The notes beneath the pieces are model-generated. The model made no database searches and was not told the DNA's origin. It saw nothing but the letters and a program-made list of their open reading frames with translations. From Parasedimentitalea maritima (GTDB lineage: Bacteria > Pseudomonadota > Alphaproteobacteria > Rhodobacterales > Rhodobacteraceae), in the NCBI RefSeq assembly GCF_005771405.1, contig NZ_VAUA01000008.1:62001-126000 (forward strand): 64,000 bases of DNA. The letters are read 5' to 3'. Shown piece after piece: positions 1 through 8,498 of the stretch (positions within the stretch are counted from its first letter, which is position 1; each line of letters starts with the position of its first letter). The translations under genes were made by a program, and so were the position numbers.

Positions 1-2
1 GC

Positions 3-1079
3 GCTCCTACACAGAGTGGTCCTGCGCCTGAGCAAATCACTATCCCTGCCAGCCAGCGACCAGCAACGCCGACCGCGACACCAACTCGGACCAATCCGCC
101 CGCGGCTGTGGCCAGTACAACGGCGCCGACAGCGCCAGCACCAACGAAGCCCCAGCGGCCGACAACCACAACGACGCGTGTTCAATCCGCTCCGGTTCAA
201 ACAGCACCCGCGCCTGCGAAACCCGCACCACAGCCAGTTGCCGCCGCTCCCGTGGCCAGAACAACAGCGCCCGCAGCACAGACGCAGGGTGGTTGTTCAA
301 ATGCATCGGCGTTGAGCCAGCAATATACTAACAAAGGTGCGCGCTGTGGCCCTCAGGCAGAGTCGCCCATCACCTATGGCAATGGGTCGGGGATTAGCCC
401 GCAGTCGTCGTTGCAGCTGACGCCGAATACACGCATTGTTCCCACACATGTTTATCAGGACCGGCGTCATAGTCAGAATCTGGATGCGCCAGAAGGATTC
501 CGTACTGTTTGGACAGATGATCGCCTGAACCTACGACGCGCTGAGCGCGGTCTGAAACCTGCTGTTGTGAGTGGTACTGTTGAGGTACCTCAGGGCTATG
601 TCTTAGCTGGTCGCGACGATGATCGGTTGAACACCCAGCGTGGCCTGCGCACTGCGGCTGGGGATGTGCAGACTGATATGATCTGGACCCGCACCGTACC
701 GCGTACACTGGTGGCATTGCCGCTTGACCGTCCGGTGATCACTCTTCCTGCTAGCACCGCACGCAGCCGGGCTGAGGCTGAAGAAGATCTGGTCTTACGG
801 CTATCTACCCGTTCAGCACCGGAAACAGAGGTTGCGACACCTTCAGAAATGCCAAAACGCTATGTGCGGGCTGCGACCTTTGCGGATCCTGCAGTGGCCC
901 GTGAGACGGCGCAATCACTTGCAGCTGAAGGGCTCCCTGTACGATTGGGCAGTGTCACGCGCAGAGGGCAGGCATATAGAGTGGTTCTGGCCGGTCCGTT
1001 TCAAGGAGAGGCCGCGGCCAATCGGGCGCTAGTCCAAGTGCGCGCTTCCGGTTATTCCGGTGCCCGCATCAGTCGGTAA
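3..1079 (+). CDS. SPOR domain-containing protein (5' truncated by window edge)
   Basis: The reading frame is open from the first complete codon, so the true start lies outside the window and 358 residues are visible. The first ~80 visible residues are rich in Ala, Pro and Thr, like a periplasmic linker. The last ~75 residues, from about KRYVRAATFADP, match a SPOR domain: a repeated beta-alpha-beta pattern with AYRVVLAGPF near the end. SPOR domains bind denuded peptidoglycan at division sites, so a role in the cell envelope or division is likely. A GTG at 108 is in frame but is not a convincing start because the same composition continues upstream. The specific family (RlpA-like, DedD-like or other) cannot be decided without the N-terminus. 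Confidence 0.75.
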   Translation, partial: APTQSGPAPEQITIPASQRPATPTATPTRTNPPAAVASTTAPTAPAPTKPQRPTTTTTRVQSAPVQTAPAPAKPAPQPVAAAPVARTTAPAAQTQGGCSNASALSQQYTNKGARCGPQAESPITYGNGSGISPQSSLQLTPNTRIVPTHVYQDRRHSQNLDAPEGFRTVWTDDRLNLRRAERGLKPAVVSGTVEVPQGYVLAGRDDDRLNTQRGLRTAAGDVQTDMIWTRTVPRTLVALPLDRPVITLPASTARSRAEAEEDLVLRLSTRSAPETEVATPSEMPKRYVRAATFADPAVARETAQSLAAEGLPVRLGSVTRRGQAYRVVLAGPFQGEAAANRALVQVRASGYSGARISR

Positions 1080-1129
1080 ATTATCTGTCGAGCAGAGTGC
1101 TTCTGCATCATATTGCAGCAGATGAGGCC

Positions 1130-1146
1130 GTCTTGTCATGCAAGAC
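1130..1146. terminator. Small inverted repeat between convergent genes
   Basis: GTCTTG and CAAGAC pair around a 5-nt loop (TCATG) in the 118-bp gap between the SPOR gene and the convergent M48-like gene. There is no clear T-run, so this is only a weak terminator candidate. Confidence 0.25.
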
Positions 1147-1197
1147 AGTTGACGAAAACGATGAGCCTTCGATCAGTGGAGGCTTGATTGTTCGGTT

Positions 1198-2211
1198 TCA
1201 AGCGCCGCAGATGCTTTGCAACTGTACCCAATCGCGATCATTTAGAACGGGTTCCAAAATGCGACCCGCCATCGGGTCCGCCTCGATCAACCCCAAAACA
1301 GCTTCTCCCGTGATATCCTGCGCATAGGCATAGGGGGTTGAAGGAATAGCTGCCTGTGCAAAGGCTGCCAGAATTTTCTCTTCCGGAACCTCAGGACGGG
1401 GCGCACTGATCATGGCTTCGGCATAACGGTCCAAGCTGCTGCGATCCAACTTCCCTGTGGTCAGCAATCGGAACGAGGCCAATACTCCACCCGAATTCAA
1501 CACTTCGGCCAGCGGATCCTTGGCCTGTGCGCGGGCGCGTTCGATCAGCACGGCACCCGCCGCTACCGCTGGGTCTTCGTGGTCTTCGATTAGCGACCGG
1601 TTGAGCAAAATAATATCACCGGGCAGGTGTAGGCTGGAAGTTACGCCTGCACGCAGGACTACAATTTGTCGCGCACCTGTGCGTTCAGCCAAACGAATTA
1701 GAATGGGGGCTGTTTCAGGGGTTGAACAGACTTGCCCCGAGACTCTCTCGATGCGGCCAAGCAAAGCCTGACCAATAGCTTTACGTTTAATCTCGGGAAC
1801 TACGCTAACGGTATGGCGCATCATTGCGCCGGGTAGCCAAAACACCAGCAGAGCCGCAATCAGGCTAAGGCTCCCTAACACGCTGACAGTCCGCAAACGG
1901 CCCGGATGCGCGCGCGCGCCTTCAATGGCCAGTTGGAGTTTCTCGATAGCTTCGAGCATGGCGGTTTCGTCTTCTGCCAGCTCTAGTGTTTCGCCGGGAT
2001 CGCCATCGGGGTGGAAAACGGCTGGATATTGGCCTGGGTTTTGCCGCTCCACCGCAGCCAGTGACCAATGCGCCAGCGGTTGGTCCTGCATGTTGGTAAT
2101 TGTCAACGTGGCGTCGCCGATCGACACAATGACATTGCGGCGTTGATCTTCGCGGTTTGCCCGCCAAAGACCTGCGGCCTCAAGCCGTTGGTATTCCCTC
2201 AGTGCAGTCAT
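1198..2211 (-). CDS. Membrane-anchored M48-like protein lacking the zinc-binding motif
   Basis: A 337-aa protein with a cytoplasmic N-terminal part (1-105), one transmembrane segment at about 109-128, and a C-terminal region arranged like an M48 (Ste24/HtpX) peptidase. The stretch GDIILLNRSLIEDHEDP followed by an alanine-rich helix resembles the approach to the HExxH helix. At the equivalent place, residues 222-227, it reads LIERAR, so both zinc-ligand histidines are missing. I infer a non-catalytic M48 relative with a binding or scaffolding role. The fold assignment rests on pattern likeness only. The gene is convergent with the SPOR gene and separated from it by 118 bp. Confidence 0.55.
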   Translation of the reverse strand: MTALREYQRLEAAGLWRANREDQRRNVIVSIGDATLTITNMQDQPLAHWSLAAVERQNPGQYPAVFHPDGDPGETLELAEDETAMLEAIEKLQLAIEGARAHPGRLRTVSVLGSLSLIAALLVFWLPGAMMRHTVSVVPEIKRKAIGQALLGRIERVSGQVCSTPETAPILIRLAERTGARQIVVLRAGVTSSLHLPGDIILLNRSLIEDHEDPAVAAGAVLIERARAQAKDPLAEVLNSGGVLASFRLLTTGKLDRSSLDRYAEAMISAPRPEVPEEKILAAFAQAAIPSTPYAYAQDITGEAVLGLIEADPMAGRILEPVLNDRDWVQLQSICGA

Positions 2212-2377
2212 TTGCCTGCTCGTGTCTTTGCCTCAGTAATAGTCAACGCTAGCACAGCGAGACTGGGGCGGCAAATGGCTTTGGCAGTGGTTGTGTACAA
2301 CTGTGCGTCGGAGCTCTCTTTCGTGATCACTAGGCTGATTGGGACTGAGAGCTCCGATAAACGAGGTAGCAATTTGA

Positions 2378-4006
2378 TTACAGATTGCGGGCGATCTTGC
2401 GAAGCTCGAACTTTTGGATCTTGCCAGTCGATGTTTTCGGAAGCTCCTGAAACACTACCTTTTTTGGTGCTTTGAACCCTGCAAGCGTTTGCCGACTAAA
2501 TGCGATCAACGCGGCTTCATCCGCCATGGCGCCGGGTTTTAATTCGACAAATGCACAGGGAACCTCCCCCCATTTATCATCTTCCCTGGCCACAACAGCT
2601 GCCAAATTGACGTCGGGATGGGCCATCAGCACACCTTCGATTTCTACGGATGAGATGTTCTCGCCACCAGAAATGATGATATCTTTGGCCCTGTCAGCAA
2701 TTTGTACATAGCTGTCAGGATGTTGCACTGCGATGTCGCCGGAGTTGAAGTAGCCGCCTGCAAAAGCTTCGGCGGTGGCATCTGGATTTTTCAGATAGCC
2801 TTTCATCACTGAGTTTCCACGAATGGCGATTTCACCCTGGGTGACACCGTCAAGTGGAACAGGCTTGTGATCGCTGTCCCTTACAACCACATCTTCCATC
2901 ATTGGCATAGCGACGCCCTGACGCGCTTTGATTGCTGCCATTTCGGGTTTGTCCAACGCATCCCAATCACCACCTTTCCAGTAGCACTCGGTGATATGGC
3001 CGTATGTTTCGGTTAATCCGTAAACCTGAGTGACGTTGAAACCCAGGTCTTCAATCTTTGCCAGTGTTGCTGGTGCGGGGGGGGCACCAGCAGTGAACAC
3101 CTCAACCTGATGGTCAAAGGTTCTGCGGTCCTCATCCAAGGCATTGACAATCATATTCAGCACAATTGGAGCACCGCCAAAATGCGTGACTCCATCGTAG
3201 TGAATGGCGTTGTACACTGCCTGCGCAGATACATCACGGCAGCAGACTGCTGTGCCCCCCAGAAGTGGCATCATCCAGGTGTGGTTCCAGCCATTGCAGT
3301 GGAACATGGGCACGATGGTCAGATAGACGGGGTGCAGCACCATGCGCCAAGAGACCAAGGTGCCCATTGTCATAAGATAGGCGCCACGGTGGTGGTACAC
3401 GACACCCTTGGGGCGCCCTGTGGTGCCCGAGGTATAGTTCAGCGCCAAGCTTTCCCACTCGTCTTGCGGAAGGATCCAGTCAAAAGCAGGGTCACCGCTA
3501 TTTAGTAGTTTGTCATAGGAGGTGTATTTGCCGCTGGCCGGCCACCCAGCCTGATCATCGCCGACTTCAATCAGAATTGGACTGGGGCCATCCATCGCTT
3601 CGCAGGCTGCCTCGGCCAATTCCAGAAACTGAGAATCCACCAAAACGACCTTGGCGCCACCATGATCAAAGATATAGGCAACTGTTGCGACATCCAGCCG
3701 AATGTTGATGGTGTTGAGCACGGCGCCACAGGCGGGCACACCAAAATGGGCCTCAGCCTGTGCGGGCAGATTGGGGATCAAGGTTGCAACTACATCACCG
3801 GGTTTGACCCCTAATTGGACCAGACCAGAGGCGAGCTGACTGCATCTTTGGTAGTACTCTCGATAGGTTTTGCGGTGGGTGCCGTAGCTGACGGCCAAAT
3901 GATCCTTGAACACGGTCGCCGCCCTACGCAGGTGGGACAGGGGGGTCAGCGCCACATGGTTTGCAGCATTTTTCTCCAGCCCCGTCTCATCAGCCATCCA
4001 CCCCAT
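2378..4006 (-). CDS. Acyl-CoA synthetase, AMP-forming (DmdB-like)
   Basis: A 542-aa ANL-superfamily ligase that activates a carboxylic acid to an adenylate and then to its CoA thioester. The ATP-binding loop TSGTTGRPKG is at residues 192-201. The motif YGLTETYG follows, and the C-terminal catalytic lysine lies in TGKIQK. The start chosen is the ATG at 4006 (MGWMADETG), which has AGGAGG 8 nt upstream; an ATG 33 nt further upstream has no such site. Length and sequence style match the ~540-aa Roseobacter ligases that include DmdB (methylmercaptopropionyl-CoA ligase), but short and medium fatty-acid ligases look much the same. It stands alone, about 4.5 kb from the beta-oxidation block. Substrate is uncertain. 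Confidence 0.88.
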   Translation of the reverse strand: MGWMADETGLEKNAANHVALTPLSHLRRAATVFKDHLAVSYGTHRKTYREYYQRCSQLASGLVQLGVKPGDVVATLIPNLPAQAEAHFGVPACGAVLNTINIRLDVATVAYIFDHGGAKVVLVDSQFLELAEAACEAMDGPSPILIEVGDDQAGWPASGKYTSYDKLLNSGDPAFDWILPQDEWESLALNYTSGTTGRPKGVVYHHRGAYLMTMGTLVSWRMVLHPVYLTIVPMFHCNGWNHTWMMPLLGGTAVCCRDVSAQAVYNAIHYDGVTHFGGAPIVLNMIVNALDEDRRTFDHQVEVFTAGAPPAPATLAKIEDLGFNVTQVYGLTETYGHITECYWKGGDWDALDKPEMAAIKARQGVAMPMMEDVVVRDSDHKPVPLDGVTQGEIAIRGNSVMKGYLKNPDATAEAFAGGYFNSGDIAVQHPDSYVQIADRAKDIIISGGENISSVEIEGVLMAHPDVNLAAVVAREDDKWGEVPCAFVELKPGAMADEAALIAFSRQTLAGFKAPKKVVFQELPKTSTGKIQKFELRKIARNL

Positions 4007-4419
4007 TGCAATCCTCCTTTTTGCCCTAATCGGGCGCATTTTTCAGGGTGATACTGCGCAATCTCGTTTCTCTTGAAAAGGGGAGATTCTGGAATTTCAG
4101 TCGTTTCGACGACCATCATAACGGTAGGGTGCATGTAATGGGCGCAGGCCACACATCCTGGGCAGTTGGAGGTTCCGTGTTTTTTTGTGAACGTAAATTG
4201 CATGTTTTTGAAAACAATGGGTGCAGAGCACTTGGCACAGGCGTTGTGAGCGTCATGTTATAGCTTGTCCGGAAATGAGGTACGCGGCTTTCACGTCGTT
4301 GGGATACAAAGCGCAGTTTAGTAAGTATCACGGGTGGACTAGGGAAACGGGGCAGAAGGCCTTGTACGTCCAACTTGCTTGCTGGGGCTCCTAAAAAGGC
4401 TTCTGGAGGAGTGAACTAG
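4007..4419. other. Non-coding gap of about 410 bp
   Basis: This stretch lies between the divergent acyl-CoA synthetase and hybrid kinase genes and must hold both promoters. Small open frames on both strands show no recognisable protein. The only structure I saw is a short hairpin at 4100-4113, GTCGT/ACGAC closed by TTCG. No RNA gene was recognised. Confidence 0.5.
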
Positions 4420-6609
4420 TTGAAGGTCTCCATTAAGTTTGCAGTTTTTTCAATTGTTGCCTTAGCGGGATTGGTCATGCTGTCGCTTATTGGCCTGTCC
4501 AGATACACTTTGCCGATTGGGAGTAAGGTCCAGGCCGAGATCTTTAAAATTAGTCATATGAATTTCGCTTTGGGGCGGTTTCAGATTGATTTTCTACGCG
4601 CGCGAAGAGCGGAAAAGGATTTTCTACTGCGCTTGGCCGACGTCTACGCGCTGCGTCATGCGAAATTTGTGGCTAAACTCCACATCACACTGGAAGAGAT
4701 ACAGGGATTGTCCGACGAAATTGGAGGAATGGGGGAAATCACCTTGGAAATTTCTACCCTTACGTCCGCAATTACTGCGTACCAAGAGAACTTTGCTGAA
4801 CTAGTACATAGCAACCGGCGTCTGGGGTACGATGAAACATCTGGTTTGCAGGGACAACTCCGCCGGGCCGTTCATGGTGTCGAGGCGGCTCTGACACAAT
4901 CTGACCGCCATGAACTGACGGCAAAAATGCTGATGATGCGGCGGCATGAGAAAGACTTTATCATGCGCGTAGATGTTGCGTATCTCAAACTATTGAACGC
5001 CCGGGTCGAAGAATTTCACAGTTTTCCTGTCGGCCTTTTCGAGTCTGCTGAACAGCAGGCTGAGATAAATGCACGGTTGGCCACATATCACGGCACTTTC
5101 GCGAAACTTGTGCAAGAAACGTTGAGAGAGCGCAATCTTCGCGAAGTGTTGTCACGCAATTTTGCTGAGGCAGAACCGGTTCTCAACAACATTCACGCCC
5201 GTGCCCTAAATAGGCTGCAGGAGGTTCTGGCCGAGGCTGAGACACAAAGTCAAACCTTGCGAGATCAGTCTTTAGCGGCCGGCCTAGGTGGATTGTTGTT
5301 ATTTGTTGGCATTTCTTTTGTGGTTGCGCAGGCTATTTCACGTCCACTTAGTGGCGTACATGATGCTCTAATACAAATGTCGACAGGCGATTTTTCAAAA
5401 ATGCTGCCAAAGTCACAGATCACCGAGATATCGGCAGTTGCTGCAGGGGTTGAAGACTTTCGTCAAGCTCGCGACGATGCTCTGTCCGGGGAGAAGGCAA
5501 AAGCAAAACTTTTCACTGTGATGAGCCATGAGATGCGTACTCCACTGACTGGCGTACTAGGTTCGATGGACCTACTTAGTACAACCGAAACAACATCAGA
5601 GCAGGACGGCTATTTAGATGCGATGCGTGTCTCTGGAGAGCTGCTTTTGCATCATGTCAATGAGGTGCTGGAACTGTCAGGTTTAGAATCCAGTGTAACA
5701 CTCCGCAAACCTCGCAGTTTTGACCTGTACGAATTAGTACATGGGTTGATTGGTAGCCAGCAAGCCACTGCCAAATCTCAGGGTAACAAGCTTGAGTTGC
5801 AATGTGATCTGGGGCGAACCCCTTTTGTAATTGGCCGCCCGAACCAGATTCAAAAAGCGCTACTAAATCTTGTTGGGAATGCGCTCAAGTTTACCACAAA
5901 CGGCGTTGTTTCGGTTCAGATCGAACGTCAGACCGATGGCAACCAAGTGGAATTTTTGGTCAGCGACACTGGGACTGGGATCGCTCCAGAGGATTTGGAA
6001 AGGATATTTGACGACTTTGTTACACTGGATACGAGTTATAGTCGTACAGAACAGGGAACAGGATTGGGGTTAGCAATTACACGAGGCATTGTTGAAGTTC
6101 TTGGAGGCCATATCGAAGCCAAGAGTGAACCTGGTAAGGGCAGTCAGTTTCGAATGTTGTTACCCTTACCTCAGTCGGAAACGAAACAGCAAGAAACGCC
6201 AGCTGATGAGTCGAAAATCCCGTCTTCCAGACACTTGCTGGTGGTCGAAGACAATGACATCAATCGAGTACTGTTAGCAAAAACGTTACAGCAGATGGGA
6301 CATCAGGTTACGGTCGCGGCAGGAGGCGCTGAAGCAGTCGAGACTGCGCGTGAAGGAAGGTATGACATGGTCCTGATGGACATCAGTATGCCCGAAGTCG
6401 ATGGAATAGAGGCCTACCGCCGAATTCGGGCTCAGAATCTGCTGGATGGGGTGGGCGTTGTTGCTCTTACGGCACATGTTTCGGAAAGTGATCAAAACCG
6501 TATTCTCAAAGCTGGATTTTCCGAAGTTGCGACCAAACCTATCAGCCGCAAAGAGTTAGAAAAATTGGTTTCGCGTCATACAAACGTTGAAATCGCCGGT
6601 CTTCGCTAA
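4420..6609 (+). CDS. Hybrid sensor histidine kinase with HBM sensory domain
   Basis: A 729-aa inner-membrane hybrid kinase. Order of parts: first membrane helix (about 5-27); a long helical periplasmic domain with the paired motifs RRAEKDFLLR (62-71) and RRHEKDFIMR (174-183), typical of the HBM (helical bimodular) ligand-binding domain; second membrane helix (286-307); a short HAMP-like linker; HisKA with His370 in MSHEMRTPLTG; HATPase_c with N487 and the glycine boxes DTGTGI and GTGLGLAI; and a receiver domain with phosphoacceptor Asp654 in LMDISMP. The start is a TTG at 4420 with GGAGGA 9 nt upstream. Its partner regulator is not adjacent. HBM domains in chemoreceptors bind organic acids; the ligand here is unknown. 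Confidence 0.88.
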   Translation: MKVSIKFAVFSIVALAGLVMLSLIGLSRYTLPIGSKVQAEIFKISHMNFALGRFQIDFLRARRAEKDFLLRLADVYALRHAKFVAKLHITLEEIQGLSDEIGGMGEITLEISTLTSAITAYQENFAELVHSNRRLGYDETSGLQGQLRRAVHGVEAALTQSDRHELTAKMLMMRRHEKDFIMRVDVAYLKLLNARVEEFHSFPVGLFESAEQQAEINARLATYHGTFAKLVQETLRERNLREVLSRNFAEAEPVLNNIHARALNRLQEVLAEAETQSQTLRDQSLAAGLGGLLLFVGISFVVAQAISRPLSGVHDALIQMSTGDFSKMLPKSQITEISAVAAGVEDFRQARDDALSGEKAKAKLFTVMSHEMRTPLTGVLGSMDLLSTTETTSEQDGYLDAMRVSGELLLHHVNEVLELSGLESSVTLRKPRSFDLYELVHGLIGSQQATAKSQGNKLELQCDLGRTPFVIGRPNQIQKALLNLVGNALKFTTNGVVSVQIERQTDGNQVEFLVSDTGTGIAPEDLERIFDDFVTLDTSYSRTEQGTGLGLAITRGIVEVLGGHIEAKSEPGKGSQFRMLLPLPQSETKQQETPADESKIPSSRHLLVVEDNDINRVLLAKTLQQMGHQVTVAAGGAEAVETAREGRYDMVLMDISMPEVDGIEAYRRIRAQNLLDGVGVVALTAHVSESDQNRILKAGFSEVATKPISRKELEKLVSRHTNVEIAGLR

Positions 6610-6791
6610 AAGTACATTTTAGAGATGCGGTCTTGCGGTATTCTCCTGTTCAATTCAGGGATCAACTGAGGTGCCGCCATTTGGGTATAGGTAACGTTCC
6701 AACGTTGGTGGCATAAACAAAGGTTGAAAAGCACCAGATTGAATTCACCGATGCCATTTCGTTTTTCGACCCAATAGCCTAGCTTGCGTTC

Positions 6792-7442
6792 ATGATCTTG
6801 TCCGTTGGCCGCTCATATGTCTTTATTCATATCCCCAAGACCGGTGGCACCGCACTGGCTTTGGCGCTGGAGGCGCGCGCTAAAGCTGATGATATCATGT
6901 TGGGGGATACCCCCAAGGCGCGCAGACGTCGGCATCGTGTCAGAGAGGTGCCGACCCGCGGACGTAAATGGAAACATTCGACACTGGCAGATATCGAAGG
7001 TCTGGTGCCAGATCAGACATTGCGAGGATTGTTTGCTTTTACCCTGGTGCGTAATCCCTGGGACCGGGCGGTGAGCTACTATCACTGGCTTGGAGAGCAG
7101 AGTTTTGAGCACCCTGCAGTGGGTTTGTCACGAACTCTGAGTTTTTCAGAATTTATTTGCCATCCACAGATTAAGGCGACGTTTCGAGCAACACCAGCTT
7201 CAAGCTACATGCGGCATTTTGATGGGGTAGAACACTGTCAGCTGTTTATCCGGCTCGAGCGTTTTTCTTCTGATGCGCAGCCTCTGTTTGATCACCTGGG
7301 ATTTGATCTGGACCTGCCTGTAGCAAACAGTTCGGCACGGCTGCGCGATTGGCGGGGATATTATGATGATCGGTCGCTTGAAGCAGTGGCACAAACTTGC
7401 GCCGAAGATATCAGACGATTTGAATACTCTTTTAACGATTAA
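6792..7442 (+). CDS. Sulfotransferase family protein
   Basis: A 216-aa cytosolic protein with the 5'-phosphosulfate-binding loop HIPKTGGT (13-20) and a 3'-phosphate-binding stretch RNPWDRAVSYY (87-97). These motifs identify a PAPS-dependent sulfotransferase of the sulfotransfer_2 type, which usually moves sulfate onto carbohydrate or polysaccharide hydroxyls. The gene stands alone with 182 bp upstream and 212 bp downstream free of genes. Acceptor unknown. Another PAPS-binding protein lies at 24149-25798. Confidence 0.8.
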   Translation: MILSVGRSYVFIHIPKTGGTALALALEARAKADDIMLGDTPKARRRRHRVREVPTRGRKWKHSTLADIEGLVPDQTLRGLFAFTLVRNPWDRAVSYYHWLGEQSFEHPAVGLSRTLSFSEFICHPQIKATFRATPASSYMRHFDGVEHCQLFIRLERFSSDAQPLFDHLGFDLDLPVANSSARLRDWRGYYDDRSLEAVAQTCAEDIRRFEYSFND

Positions 7443-7654
7443 GCTCTATCCCATGGATAAGAGACTGAACCGTTGCCGAACAACAGGCCTTTAATCCACT
7501 GCTTTTGCGTGTTTTAAATTCACTTTGGTGACAATGACCCGGAGATGCCTTGTTTCGGCCCACTTGCGGCCTGAAAATCCGGCTTTTTAGGGTTAACAAG
7601 ACTACAGCGCGCTTTTGCCGAGGGGCAGGGCCGTCTTTTTAGAAGGAAAAGGCG

Positions 7655-8341
7655 ATGTTTGACTGGATCACCAAACGCAAGGGTACGCCCATGGCATCGG
7701 TACAAAGCACAAAATATCCTATGGTTGCGACGGGACAAGGTGGCTTTTTTGCCGGTACACATCTGGCTTCTAACTTAGGTTGGCGGCAGGTAGAAGCCTT
7801 GGGCGTTGGTGACAGGGTCCTTACGTTTGACCACGGCATGCAAGTCATCGTCGAAATGCATCGGGAAACTCTGTTGGTTCCCGAAGGAGATATGGCAGAT
7901 ACACAATGTCCGCTGCTGGTGCCGCAGGACGCATTGAACAATCGTGTTTCGATGTGGGTGATGCCGGATCAGGGGATCTTGCTTGAAAGCGACCTGGCGG
8001 TGGATACGCAAGGAGATCCCTTTGTTGTTGTTCCTGCGTGTACCTTGGAAGGCTACCGAGGAATTCAACGGGCCCAGGCTGGGCAACGGTTGGAGTTGGT
8101 AATGCCGCGGTTTGCTCAGGATGAGGTGGTCTATTTGGAGGCTGGATTGCTGGCCTACAGCCCAACCCCCAATAGTATCCTCGAAACAGTAGGAACCGAG
8201 GCCAGCCTTTACCGTGTGCTAACACAGGACGCTGCGCGTGCGCTGGTTATTGATATGATGGCAGAGGAAGATTTCTGGACAGTTGATCAGCCTGTAGAAA
8301 CTGGCGGATTCAATGATGTTCAGTTTGTTTCTGTTCGATGA
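7655..8341 (+). CDS. Hint (Hedgehog/intein-like) domain protein, probably inactive
   Basis: A 228-aa protein matching the Hint_2 layout common in Roseobacters: an FxxGT block followed by VEALGVGDRVLTFDHGMQ. In active relatives the block begins with the nucleophile cysteine (CFxxGT); here position 30 is glycine (GFFAGT). The later block that normally reads like SPxHRxLL is MPDQGILL (103-110), so its histidine is gone as well. Without both residues self-processing is not expected. An AAGGA site lies 7 nt before the ATG at 7655, and a second in-frame Met is at codon 13. The gene is followed by a strong hairpin. Function unknown. Confidence 0.7.
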   Translation: MFDWITKRKGTPMASVQSTKYPMVATGQGGFFAGTHLASNLGWRQVEALGVGDRVLTFDHGMQVIVEMHRETLLVPEGDMADTQCPLLVPQDALNNRVSMWVMPDQGILLESDLAVDTQGDPFVVVPACTLEGYRGIQRAQAGQRLELVMPRFAQDEVVYLEAGLLAYSPTPNSILETVGTEASLYRVLTQDAARALVIDMMAEEDFWTVDQPVETGGFNDVQFVSVR

Positions 8342-8398
8342 GCTAGCTGCGAGAAATCGCTCAAGAGCTTCGTATCTCAGAAATAGCATGAATATGTA

Positions 8399-8437
8399 AA
8401 ATCACCTGGAAAGCGGTAGCTGCTTTCCAGGTGATTT
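8399..8437. terminator. 16-bp hairpin between convergent genes
   Basis: Perfect 16-bp arms (8399-8414 and 8422-8437) around a 7-nt loop GGTAGCT. It lies between the Hint-like gene and the convergent fadJ-like gene and could end transcription from both sides. Neither side has a pronounced T-run. Confidence 0.6.
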
Positions 8438-8498
8438 GTCGAGAAATGTAAAAGGTTATTTAGGTCTAAGTAGCCTGATTGTGTTGATCTGACGTGGT

